This document shows, one piece after another, positions 41,523 through 48,937 of a stretch of DNA of 64,000 nt. The notes beneath the pieces were generated by a model. It had not been told where the DNA came from, did no database searches, and saw only the letters and a list, made by a program, of their open reading frames with translations. Source of the stretch: JAEVLT01 sp044598425 (GTDB taxonomy: Bacteria > Bacillota > Bacilli > Bacillales > Cytobacillaceae). The stretch is from the NCBI GenBank assembly GCA_044598425.1, contig CP172536.1, positions 2,294,001 through 2,358,000 on the forward strand. Direction: 5' to 3'. Made by a program: the position numbers and the translations under genes. Position 1 is the first letter of the stretch. Each line of letters opens with the position of its first letter.

Positions 41523-42446
41523 ATGAAAAAAACATTTGGCGTACTGTTTAGCACTCTCCTCTTTTTCTTTTCGATTGGCTTATATATTTCCAACCGGCTG
41601 ATGTACATAAAAAAGAAAGATGAGCAGCTGATCTTTGAGCGCGAGATGAGAGCAGGAAGGCTCAATTTGAAGGAATTTTCTTCTCTCCCAAAGCGGAAGG
41701 TGAAAATCAATTCCCCCTTCGGCTATCTCCTCCATGCATTTCTTGTTGAGCCGCATGACACAAACCGCTATGTCATCATTGCTCATGGGGTGACCGAAAA
41801 TAAATTTAATTCGATCAAGTATATGAATCTTTTCCTACTGCGCGGCTTTAATGCGCTAATTTATGACCACCGGCGCCACGGTGAATCCGGCGGAAAAACA
41901 ACGAGCTACGGACATTATGAAAAGTTTGATTTGAAGGCAGTCGTTGATTGGCTGAAAAAAGAAAAGGGTGCTGATCTTTTTTTCGGAATTCACGGGGAAT
42001 CAATGGGGGCGGCAACGATGCTTTTGTATGCCGGCATGCTGGAGGACGAGGCAGATTTTTATATTGCCGACTGCCCGTTTTCGGATTTTAAGGAACAGCT
42101 CCGCTACCGGCTGAAAAAAGAAATCAAGCTTCCGCCCGCCCTGTTTGTCCCACTGACCGGTCTCTTTTTACAGCTTCGTGACAAGTATTCGCTTGCTGAA
42201 ATTTCACCGATTTCGGTCATCAAGAAAATTAAAAAACCCGTGCTTTTTATTCACAGTGAAAAAGATGATTTTATTCTGCCGTCGATGACAAAAGAATTAT
42301 ACGTGCAAAAGCAGGGGCCGAAAATGCTTTATCTTGCAAAAGACGGCCTTCACGCCCAATCACTCAATCAAAACAGCCAGGATTATGAAAAAGCGATTGA
42401 TCAATTTCTGCAAACATATGTTGAATCCACATCCATGCCGACTTAA
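41523..42446 (+). CDS. yqkD: Alpha/beta hydrolase YqkD
   Basis: A 307-residue alpha/beta hydrolase with an N-terminal membrane anchor or uncleaved signal (about 5-26). The nucleophile elbow is GESMG (Ser about 160), the oxyanion region AHGVTEN, then Asp in HSEKDDF and His in KDGLHAQS. The substrate is unknown. GGAGGCG precedes the ATG. It is convergent with yqkB, overlapping it by 4 bases. Confidence 0.9.
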   Translation: MKKTFGVLFSTLLFFFSIGLYISNRLMYIKKKDEQLIFEREMRAGRLNLKEFSSLPKRKVKINSPFGYLLHAFLVEPHDTNRYVIIAHGVTENKFNSIKYMNLFLLRGFNALIYDHRRHGESGGKTTSYGHYEKFDLKAVVDWLKKEKGADLFFGIHGESMGAATMLLYAGMLEDEADFYIADCPFSDFKEQLRYRLKKEIKLPPALFVPLTGLFLQLRDKYSLAEISPISVIKKIKKPVLFIHSEKDDFILPSMTKELYVQKQGPKMLYLAKDGLHAQSLNQNSQDYEKAIDQFLQTYVESTSMPT

Positions 42447-42769
42447 TTTTTCTGCAAGATGAAGCTCATATGGCCATTTAAAAATTGCTGCGAACTTTTT
42501 AGTTGAAATACCTGTAAAGTATCGGAAAAATCAATCGTCATTTTTTCGTCAAAAAAGACCTCCTTTGCTTTTGGTATATACACGGGGCGGTCGTTCGTTT
42601 CAATCTTGATATCATCCGCTTCCAGCTCTGGCACAAACCATAGGGCAACAACGCCGTTTAGCGCACAGCCGCAATCATCTGTATCATAAACAAGCTTCAA
42701 ATTGCCTGTTTGCTCTCCGATTTTTTGATTGATTTTCGTGATGGCTGTCTCTGTGATCGTAATTTCCAT
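42443..42769 (-). CDS. yqkB: HesB-like protein YqkB
   Basis: A 108-residue protein with a HesB/IscA-like fold region (MEITITETAITKINQKI). A single Cys-Gly-Cys motif (DDCGCALNGV) is present but the complete A-type carrier cysteine set is not, so it may not carry an Fe-S cluster. The start has AGGGGAG. B. subtilis YqkB lies at this position. Confidence 0.85.
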   Translation of the reverse strand: MEITITETAITKINQKIGEQTGNLKLVYDTDDCGCALNGVVALWFVPELEADDIKIETNDRPVYIPKAKEVFFDEKMTIDFSDTLQVFQLKSSQQFLNGHMSFILQKN

Positions 42770-42899
42770 GTTTAAATCTCCCCTCATTGGTATAAGATGA
42801 TTGTAACACATGTTTTTTTAGGCTGCTGTACAGTTGCATCTTCTGCTTCTTTTTACTATTCTTAAAAGCAAAAATATTTTATAAAAAGGGGGTGGAAAC

Positions 42900-43109
42900 A
42901 TGTCAAAAGTTCAAATTAAAGTAAATGATAATGGACCGCTGCGCATTACAGGCGATGTGGAATTGCTTGATGGCGAAGGCAATGTGTACGAAACAAAACC
43001 AAGCTTTTCCCTTTGCCGCTGCGGTTTATCCAACAACAAACCGTTTTGCGATGGCAGTCACAAAGGCAAATTTGAATCGAAAGTCCGCGTTGCTGAAAAA
43101 GAATCATAG
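42900..43109 (+). CDS. CDGSH iron-sulfur domain protein
   Basis: A 69-residue protein with the CDGSH motif: Cys39, Cys41, Cys50 and His54 (CRCGLSNNKPFCDGSH). These four residues hold a [2Fe-2S] cluster in the family. The role is probably redox or iron-sulfur transfer. GGGGGTG precedes the ATG. It lies at the position where B. subtilis has yqkA-yqjZ genes. Confidence 0.93.
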   Translation: MSKVQIKVNDNGPLRITGDVELLDGEGNVYETKPSFSLCRCGLSNNKPFCDGSHKGKFESKVRVAEKES

Positions 43110-43116
43110 ACGATGG

Positions 43117-43147
43117 GAGCGGTTTTTACAAAAGCCGCTCTTTTTTC
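43117..43147 (+). terminator. Terminator after the CDGSH gene
   Basis: A 6-bp stem (GAGCGG/CCGCTC) with T run, between two convergent genes. Confidence 0.8.
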
Positions 43148-43148
43148 A

Positions 43149-43478
43149 TTAGCCGAAGCGAATATCTGCAATGGAATTCAGCGAAATCCGATGCAGCTCA
43201 TCAAACTTGTCAACCACATGGAACGTCTGAGTGATCGCATCCCAATAATGAATTTTTCCAATCAAAATTTCGTAGTTCCGATTTCGATAATGCGTGATGT
43301 GTACCCACTCGTTAAATTCCATCGCCCCGGCAGCGATCTCATTAATACGTTCAAGCTGCTGTTCATCCAGCTCCTTTTTCTGTTCATACGTATCTTCCTT
43401 TACCCAGTCCCGCAGCAATTTGACATGCTCCGGAAGCATCATCGCTGTCCACTTGATTTTCCCACGGTCGCGAATCAT
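43149..43478 (-). CDS. yqjX: YolD-like protein YqjX
   Basis: A 109-residue YolD-family protein, which in Bacillus often accompanies Y-family DNA polymerase genes. Recognisable parts are IRDRGKIKWTAMMLPEHVK at the start and the terminal RISLNSIADIRF. It follows polY2 on the minus strand with a 19-base gap, so they form one SOS-type unit as in B. subtilis yqjX-yqjW. The start (MIRDRG) has GAAGTGGG upstream; the longer frame overlaps polY2. Confidence 0.88.
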   Translation of the reverse strand: MIRDRGKIKWTAMMLPEHVKLLRDWVKEDTYEQKKELDEQQLERINEIAAGAMEFNEWVHITHYRNRNYEILIGKIHYWDAITQTFHVVDKFDELHRISLNSIADIRFG

Positions 43479-43497
43479 ATTCCCACTTCTTTCTTTA

Positions 43498-44757
43498 TTA
43501 CATTTTATGTCCGCCAACAAGCGTTGCCCGCTGTTTTGCTGTACCGGCAGTTGTATACGAAACCGCGCGCAGCAGTGCGCCTGAGCCAAAACGGTCGCGG
43601 ATGCGGTCGACGACATAGCCAAGCTGCCGCCGCTTTCCTGCGCCGAAATCAAAAAGGCTTAACTGCAACTCCCGATCGTCGGCGATATTGCCAAGCGTAA
43701 TCGAAATATTTCTGACCGTATGGCCGCTATAATTTTCATGAAACAATTCCAGGCAGACACGATAAAGCTCCATTGTCACATTTGTTGGCTGCTCAATCGT
43801 TCGCGAGCGATGAAACCCGCCGCCGAATTCTTCTTTGCTGTAGCCGATTCCGAGGCTGACCGTTCTTCCTGCTTTCCGATGGGTTCTTGCCCGGCGTGCA
43901 ACCTCCTCGCACATTTCCAGAATGACATGCTTGATTTCTGCTTCATCTTTGTAGTCTCTTAGTAAAATTTGACTTTTACCAAAGCTGATTTGCCCTTCAA
44001 CCAGCGGTGCCCCCAAATCGGAAAGATCGATTCCCCAAGCGTGATAATAAAGCTGGTTGCCCATAATTCCGAATTTCTTTTCCAGCTTTTCTAAATCATA
44101 GCGGGCCAATTGGCCGACGGAGAAAATCCCCATGCTGTTGAGCGTTTTTTCAAGGCGCCTGCCAATTCCCCACATTTCACGAAGCGGGGCAATGCTCCAC
44201 AGCTTTTCAGGAACATCGGCAAACGTCCACTCGGCAATTCCTTTCCTCTTTGCTTCAATGTCAAGACACAGTTTTGCCATCAGCATATTCGGCCCAATTC
44301 CCACCGCACATGGCAGCTGAAATTCCCGTTCAATATCGTCCTTTATTTTTCGCGCGATCGTCTTGGCATCCCCCCACAGGTGCAGGACGCCATCGACTTT
44401 AATAAAACTTTCATCGACACTGTACGTGTGGATCGCCTCTTTCGGCACATAGCGGTTAAAAACACGGGAAATTTCCGTGGAAATCCGCAAATACGTTGCC
44501 ATTTTCGGTTCGATTACGCGAATCCGCGGATCATTCGGGATTTCAAACAGCCGGGAGCCGGTTTTGATACCAAATTCTTTTTTTAAGCGGGGCGAAGCGG
44601 CAAGCACCACACTCCCCTGCCGCTCCTGATTGCCGACAACCGCTACGTAGCAAGTAAGCGGATCAAGTCCTTCGATCACCGCCGCACAGCTTGCATAAAA
44701 GCTTTTCATATCGACACATAAAATTTTGTTCTGCGGTAATGTTCGATAATCAATCAC
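43498..44757 (-). CDS. polY2: Y-family DNA polymerase PolY2 (YqjW, UvrX-like)
   Basis: A 419-residue translesion DNA polymerase. The palm active site is seen as CVDMKSFYASCAAV (metal Asp) and SVDESFIKVDG (Asp-Glu pair), followed by a helix-hairpin-helix (MWGIGRRLEKTLNSMGI) and the little-finger domain. A C-terminal LSLFDF resembles the beta-clamp binding motif. The start codon is GTG with GGAGGG 7 bases upstream. A LexA-like box lies about 60 bases upstream, consistent with SOS induction. Confidence 0.93.
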   Translation of the reverse strand: MIDYRTLPQNKILCVDMKSFYASCAAVIEGLDPLTCYVAVVGNQERQGSVVLAASPRLKKEFGIKTGSRLFEIPNDPRIRVIEPKMATYLRISTEISRVFNRYVPKEAIHTYSVDESFIKVDGVLHLWGDAKTIARKIKDDIEREFQLPCAVGIGPNMLMAKLCLDIEAKRKGIAEWTFADVPEKLWSIAPLREMWGIGRRLEKTLNSMGIFSVGQLARYDLEKLEKKFGIMGNQLYYHAWGIDLSDLGAPLVEGQISFGKSQILLRDYKDEAEIKHVILEMCEEVARRARTHRKAGRTVSLGIGYSKEEFGGGFHRSRTIEQPTNVTMELYRVCLELFHENYSGHTVRNISITLGNIADDRELQLSLFDFGAGKRRQLGYVVDRIRDRFGSGALLRAVSYTTAGTAKQRATLVGGHKM

Positions 44758-44814
44758 AAGGATCCCTCCAAAAACCAAACATAAGTTCTATATCATTCTA
44801 CCCGTTATTTTAGG

Positions 44815-44828
44815 CGAATATTCGTTCG
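44815..44828 (-). promoter_or_regulatory. LexA (DinR) box upstream of polY2
   Basis: Minus strand CGAACGAATATTCG matches the Bacillus SOS box CGAACRNRYGTTCG at all but one position. It is 58 bases from the polY2 start, in promoter distance. Confidence 0.75.
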
Positions 44829-44908
44829 TATTCAATGGAAATTTTTTCAGGAAGAAGGTTCGCAATAAAAAAATTTACGATATACTAATGAAAGCGGAGG
44901 TGGCTGTA

Positions 44909-45109
44909 GTGGACAAACGACTGATTGAGAAGATGATCAAAAATTGTTTTAAACAGTATGATTCAGATAGGGAATTTCTGCCAATTAATTTAAAGGAGAT
45001 GGACCAGCTTTACAACCGAATTTATACGGCAAAAGCAGCGGAACCCGAGGCAGATTTGTACGAAATCGTGAACGATGTTGTATATGAATTTTTAACTACC
45101 CCCGACTAA
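44909..45109 (+). CDS. yqzH: YqzH-family protein
   Basis: A 66-residue acidic protein beginning VDKRLIEKMIKNCFKQY, similar to B. subtilis YqzH, which also lies beside yqjW. The GTG at 44909 is 8 bases after GCGGAGG and was chosen over an ATG 21 bases upstream. Predicted helical and soluble; function unknown. It is divergent from polY2, so the LexA-like box lies between them. Confidence 0.75.
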   Translation: MDKRLIEKMIKNCFKQYDSDREFLPINLKEMDQLYNRIYTAKAAEPEADLYEIVNDVVYEFLTTPD

Positions 45110-45212
45110 TGACCGCCAGCAGGCATTCATACAGATTTATTTTTTCATTTTCTTATTTGATAATCAAGCCCACCGATCCTTCCCCAAAATACCATTTTCC
45201 ATCTCCCTTTAC

Positions 45213-45893
45213 CTAATCTTCGCCGATGAAAGAGGAATTCAATTTTTCCTCATTGATAACGAGTAAAACACCACCGAGAATGAGGATGGAGCCGATCCAA
45301 AAAGTCGCGCCGATGCGCTCTTGAAGAATGAGCCATCCGAGCAAAGTTCCAACAACAGGTTGAAAAAAGAAAAACAAGCGGCCGCTTGAGGCATTCAGCA
45401 TTTGCAGGCCGCAATTCCAAAGGAGAAATCCGCCTGTTGTTGAGACAATACCCAAATAGAGGACGCCGCCCCAAATAGCCGGATCGGCCAATTTAGAAAA
45501 ATTCATTGCGGGCAGCCGGCCGGCAACAAAAAGGGTCAGTACGAATATGGCTACTAAAATGGAGTAGGTTGTTACCACAATTTGTGAATAATTACTCGGC
45601 ACCCGTTTTACAAGAACGGACATAAGCGCCCATGTTAATGCTGCAAGAAGCAGTGAAAGACCGCCAAGTTTACTGGACAAATGCGCCTGATCGACTCCAA
45701 CAATAAGAATAACGCCGATTGTTGCTAAGCAAACGGAAAGTATCTTTTTTGCTGTCAACAGTTCTTTCAGCAGCAGGAAAGAAAAAATCACCATAAATGC
45801 GGGTGTGGAAGAAGTGATAATTGCACCCATCTGGGCGGAGGATAGCATCGTGCCAGTTTCTTGGGTAACAATCGAAACTGCAGGTTTGGGGTT
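45213..45893 (-). pseudogene. 5'-truncated EamA/DMT transporter
   Basis: About 211-226 residues corresponding to the C-terminal two thirds of a 10-helix EamA permease. It begins within the first EamA repeat (SSAQMGAIITSSTPAFMVIF is about helix 4), and continues to a normal C-terminus. In frame upstream only NPKPAVSIVTQETGT precedes it, then a TAG stop at 45894-45896. The first three helices are missing and no ribosome site is seen. The break coincides with the start of the AT-rich island. Confidence 0.75.
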
Positions 45894-46093
45894 CTAGATT
45901 CCGATAACTATATTATCGGAACTTAGAGGAATTGTAAAAATATTTCTCTAGTGCTATTTAAATTTGTATTTAGATGTTTGAAATGATATTATTAAATAAA
46001 GAAGTAAGAAAACCAAGAAATCAATTTGTACGGTAAATTTAAAATAAAATAACAAGAAAATAAGTATATTTTTTTAATGGAGGGGCATAAAGT

Positions 46094-46486
46094 ATGGTAA
46101 TAGCTGAAAAAAAGATGGAGAGATTGCCAATGTCTAAATCAAGACGTTCCAAAAAATCAAAACGTGTCTCTGTTTCAAGTAAACGACAAATTAGTATTCC
46201 AAAGGAATTCTATGATCAATTAAATATTGGAGAAGAGGTAACAATTGAGTTACATGGTAACCATTTGTTATTAAAGCCAATTCGAGAAAATTTTGACGAT
46301 TTTTCAGAAGAAATTTTAGGGGATCTCATTGCTGAGGGATATACAGGTGAAGATTTAATGATGGAGTTTAAACATCGAAAAGCACAAATAGCAGATGCAG
46401 TAGAATCTTTAATCGAAGACACACTTAAGAACGGAAAAAAGACATCATTTGATGAACTTTTTGGAGACGAAGATGAGGACATTTGA
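46094..46486 (+). CDS. AbrB/SpoVT-type antitoxin
   Basis: A 130-residue protein. A basic N-terminus (SKSRRSKKSKRVSVSS) precedes a swapped-hairpin AbrB domain (KRQISIPKEFYDQLNIGEEVTIELHGNHLLLKPI, about 30-65) and an acidic, helical C-terminus that probably neutralises the toxin. GGAGGGG precedes the ATG. It overlaps the toxin gene by 14 bases, the usual arrangement of a type II module. AT-rich, unlike the neighbouring backbone genes. Confidence 0.85.
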   Translation: MVIAEKKMERLPMSKSRRSKKSKRVSVSSKRQISIPKEFYDQLNIGEEVTIELHGNHLLLKPIRENFDDFSEEILGDLIAEGYTGEDLMMEFKHRKAQIADAVESLIEDTLKNGKKTSFDELFGDEDEDI

Positions 46487-46793
46487 TTTAATTTTTCCCC
46501 CAGCAACAGAAAAATTTATAAAAAAAATAAAAGATAAACACTTAAAGAGAAAATTTCGAGAAGCTTTTGAAGAAATCCAGTTAAATCCCTTTGAAGTAGG
46601 GGAACTTAAAAAAGGGGATTTAGCTGGAATTTATGGCTACAATATTTATCATCAGGGTACCAATTACGAAATAGCTTTTAGTGTACAAGAGGATGAATCA
46701 GGAAATTTGGTGTTAGTGATTCTTGCGGGTACTAGAGAACAATTTTATCAGGAACTAAAACGCTATATCAAAACTTCAAATTTTCATACATAA
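46473..46793 (+). CDS. RelE/ParE-family toxin
   Basis: A 106-residue basic protein beginning MRTFDLIFPPATEKFIKKIK. It has the RelE-fold pattern (helical N-terminus, then ELKKGDLAGIYGYNIYHQGTNYEIAFSV and LVILAGTREQFYQELKRY). RelE-type toxins cleave ribosome-bound mRNA; the closely related ParE group acts on gyrase, and I cannot tell which applies. The ATG at 46473 is used; the longer frame begins inside the antitoxin. Confidence 0.82.
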   Translation: MRTFDLIFPPATEKFIKKIKDKHLKRKFREAFEEIQLNPFEVGELKKGDLAGIYGYNIYHQGTNYEIAFSVQEDESGNLVLVILAGTREQFYQELKRYIKTSNFHT

Positions 46794-46909
46794 ATTAATT
46801 CCGCCGTTACAAAAGTAAATAGATTTATGGAAATCTCTTAATTTATAGAGGGATTTAGATTGAAACAATTTTACACGTATTACTTATTTTTTAAAACCAG
46901 AGAATTTAA

Positions 46910-47062
46910 TCTTCTGAACGTCTATATAAAAAGCTATTAAAAGTGTATTTGCCAATATCTATGATCATTCTTTTAATTAGTGCCATTCTTGAAGTATATG
47001 TCTCTAATTGGTTTGTCTTGAATTTCAAGGTCTTAGACATTTTACGGAGGGTTGAAAAGTGA
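46910..47062 (+). pseudogene. Tail of a SpoIIM-like membrane protein
   Basis: A frame without a start codon encodes SSERLYKKLLKVYLPISM then one membrane helix and EVYVSNWFVLNF, ending with a TGA that overlaps the GTG of the tubby-like gene. The pattern (helix followed by Ile-Glu and short tail) resembles the C-terminus of SpoIIM/DUF95 proteins, which in other Bacillus genomes can precede tubby-like genes. Upstream, another frame from about 46860 also looks partly coding, so a frameshifted remnant is likely. Confidence 0.45.
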
Positions 47063-47574
47063 GTTATAAGTTTACGCAGCCGGTTTTAAAACAGTCCTTG
47101 AAATTGCATGAAATCTATGATGAACACGAAAAAATAGTAATTGGAAAGTTTCAGCGTTTCTACAAAAATAAGCTTGAACGGATCATAGACTTTTTGGTAG
47201 ATGGGTTTTTCCTTCATTTAAAGATTTATGATGAGAATTCAAACATCCAAGTACTGGCATTTCAAGCCTTTACTATCATAAAAGACAAGTGGACGATTCA
47301 CGCAGATGGTCAAACTTATACTTTAGTCGATCGAACCAAAATAAAGACAAACCCTCGCTACTCCTTTTTTTATCACGATAAAGAATTTTTAATTTTTAAA
47401 GATTATCTGGACAAATATATTCGAATAAAAGATGCTCAAACAGATACAATTGTATCTGAATTTGAATATAAAAGTCTGGTTCCGCCGAGAAAAGTTACAA
47501 TCTACCTTAAAGACCCAATTTTAGATATTTATTTAACTACTTGTTTGTATTCGATTGTATCTATTAAGTACTAG
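47059..47574 (+). CDS. Tubby C-terminal domain-like protein
   Basis: A 171-residue soluble beta-rich protein of the type annotated tubby C-terminal domain-like (LURP-one-related) in Bacillus. Features include YKFTQPVLKQSLKLHEIYDE, KFQRFYKNKLERIIDFLVDGFF and KTNPRYSFFYHDKEFLIFKD. Such proteins may bind phosphoinositide-like lipids or scramble membranes, but no function is known here. The start GTG follows ACGGAGG and overlaps the stop of the upstream remnant. Confidence 0.65.
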   Translation: MSYKFTQPVLKQSLKLHEIYDEHEKIVIGKFQRFYKNKLERIIDFLVDGFFLHLKIYDENSNIQVLAFQAFTIIKDKWTIHADGQTYTLVDRTKIKTNPRYSFFYHDKEFLIFKDYLDKYIRIKDAQTDTIVSEFEYKSLVPPRKVTIYLKDPILDIYLTTCLYSIVSIKY

Positions 47575-47584
47575 GAGTGTTGAA

Positions 47585-47689
47585 ATGAAAGTTGAACAAA
47601 AACTAGAGAAGTTGGTTGTAACCAAGAGAAATCAAATTTTACTGCTTAATTTACTTCCTGAAACATTTTTAATTTTAATAATGTTATAG
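47585..47689 (+). CDS. Small ORF of unknown function after the tubby-like gene
   Basis: A 34-residue frame: MKVEQKLEKLVVTKRNQ then a hydrophobic segment LLLNLLPETFLILIML. AGGAG lies close upstream of the ATG, 11 bases after the tubby-like stop. It could be a small membrane peptide or the N-terminal remnant of a longer gene. Confidence 0.35.
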   Translation: MKVEQKLEKLVVTKRNQILLLNLLPETFLILIML

Positions 47690-47716
47690 CTTGAATGTCA
47701 TCCAATGTATCCTTTC

Positions 47717-47959
47717 TCAACAAACAAATCCATCCAAAGTTGTATGAATACTTAAAGTAAAGTATCTCAAGTTTGATTCGTAAAATTTATCTTTAAATCC
47801 TTTTGCTAGATTTACGAAATTCCCCTTGAAGAACCCTCTATTGAGTTTGTTTTCCGATCTAAATTCTACATTTTCGATTATTTTCCTTCTTACAATATAC
47901 GACCCCACTACTAAAGGAAGCATTATCGTTGTTACAACAATCCAAACAGATATGGACAT
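47717..47959 (-). CDS. Possible small membrane protein
   Basis: An 80-residue frame with one N-terminal membrane helix (about 4-23: VWIVVTTIMLPLVVGSYIV) followed by a basic, aromatic-rich domain. The ribosome site is weak (GTTGGTGA). It lies alone on the minus strand at the edge of the AT-rich island. I do not recognise it; it may be a real gene or a chance frame. Confidence 0.35.
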   Translation of the reverse strand: MSISVWIVVTTIMLPLVVGSYIVRRKIIENVEFRSENKLNRGFFKGNFVNLAKGFKDKFYESNLRYFTLSIHTTLDGFVC

Positions 47960-48010
47960 TCACCAACTTACCTATCATGCATATCTTATGGTCGAGAGGA
48001 GGGCTGTGTG

Positions 48011-48751
48011 ATGTTGTTGACAAAAGAAGCCATTCAGCAAACGAATCTTGATCCGTGGAAAAAAGATGCATTTGAAAAATTTGAGGCAAAAATTTCCGAT
48101 AAGCATAAATCGTTCCCGTGTATACCTGCTACTCTAGGCCTTCAACTCAATCATTTTCGCTATGGGTTTGTAAAAAACCCATATGATGCCTCTTCCTCCA
48201 CAGAACTTGCCCAACTGCTTGAGGCCTATTCAAACAATTATCGCGAAATTGGCGCCTATACATCTCTCATCATTTTTTATGAATCTTCTCAAGACTTATT
48301 AAATCTAAGCGTTGAACAATTTGAACAAATTTTTTGGTCGCAGCTTAGTCGAATTTGTGAGATGGATGATATAAAATGGCCAAGTCATATACCCCAAGAT
48401 CCTCATGATCCATTGTGGGAATTTTGTTTTCATGGAGAACAATATTTTATGTACTGTGCGACACCATCCCACAAAAATAGAATGAGCCGCTATTTCCCTT
48501 ATCTGATGCTAGCGGTGACACCGAGATGGGTGTTAGAGCAATTTAATGCATTTGCACCGCGCACTTCAAAAATAAAAGCAAACATTCGGAAACGGCTCGC
48601 AGAGTATGATTCGATACCGATTCATCCCGACCTAAAGACCTACGGACAAAAGGATAATTATGAATGGAAACAATACTTTTTGCACGATGACGATACAGCC
48701 TTAACGGAATGTCCATTTCATAAATTTTTAAAAACGAATAAGGTTGAATAA
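48011..48751 (+). CDS. YqcI/YcgG family protein
   Basis: A 246-residue YqcI/YcgG-family protein. Typical segments are FPCIPATLGLQLNHFRYGFV, EFCFHGEQYFMYCATPSHKNRMSRYF and the terminal DDTALTECPFHKFLK. The family includes heme-dependent N-hydroxylases such as GntA of guanitoxin biosynthesis, so a heme oxygenase-like role on a guanidine or amine is possible but not shown. The ATG has AGGAGG at 8 bases; an adjacent GTG is closer than optimal. Confidence 0.85.
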   Translation: MLLTKEAIQQTNLDPWKKDAFEKFEAKISDKHKSFPCIPATLGLQLNHFRYGFVKNPYDASSSTELAQLLEAYSNNYREIGAYTSLIIFYESSQDLLNLSVEQFEQIFWSQLSRICEMDDIKWPSHIPQDPHDPLWEFCFHGEQYFMYCATPSHKNRMSRYFPYLMLAVTPRWVLEQFNAFAPRTSKIKANIRKRLAEYDSIPIHPDLKTYGQKDNYEWKQYFLHDDDTALTECPFHKFLKTNKVE

Positions 48752-48754
48752 CGA

Positions 48755-48781
48755 AGGCATGCCTTTTCATTAGGCATGCTT
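48755..48781 (+). terminator. Possible terminator after the YqcI gene
   Basis: A stem of GCATGCC type with one bulge and a T-rich stretch shortly after. Confidence 0.55.
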
Positions 48782-48845
48782 AAATATTTTTTGCTGGAAC
48801 ACGTGGTTTTTCACTAATGAATGCTGACTTTTTATTTTAAAAAGC

Positions 48846-48874
48846 TTGATATTTCTACATATAACCAGAATAAT
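48846..48874 (+). promoter_or_regulatory. SigA-type promoter of the MFS gene
   Basis: TTGATA (48846-48851), a 17-base spacer and AATAAT (48869-48874), 63 bases before the chosen start of the MFS gene. Confidence 0.55.
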
Positions 48875-48907
48875 ATGAATAGAGTGAAAAATAAAAAAAC
48901 TATACAT

Positions 48908-48921
48908 ACCGACTGGTCATT
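48908..48921. promoter_or_regulatory. Possible TetR-type operator
   Basis: The dyad GAC-TG-GTC is embedded in ACCGACTGGTCAT, downstream of the likely transcription start. GACCRGTC is the core recognised by the LmrA/YxaF TetR-family repressors of B. subtilis. No TetR gene is seen in the window. Confidence 0.4.
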
Positions 48922-48937
48922 TAAAGGAGGTGTCTTT

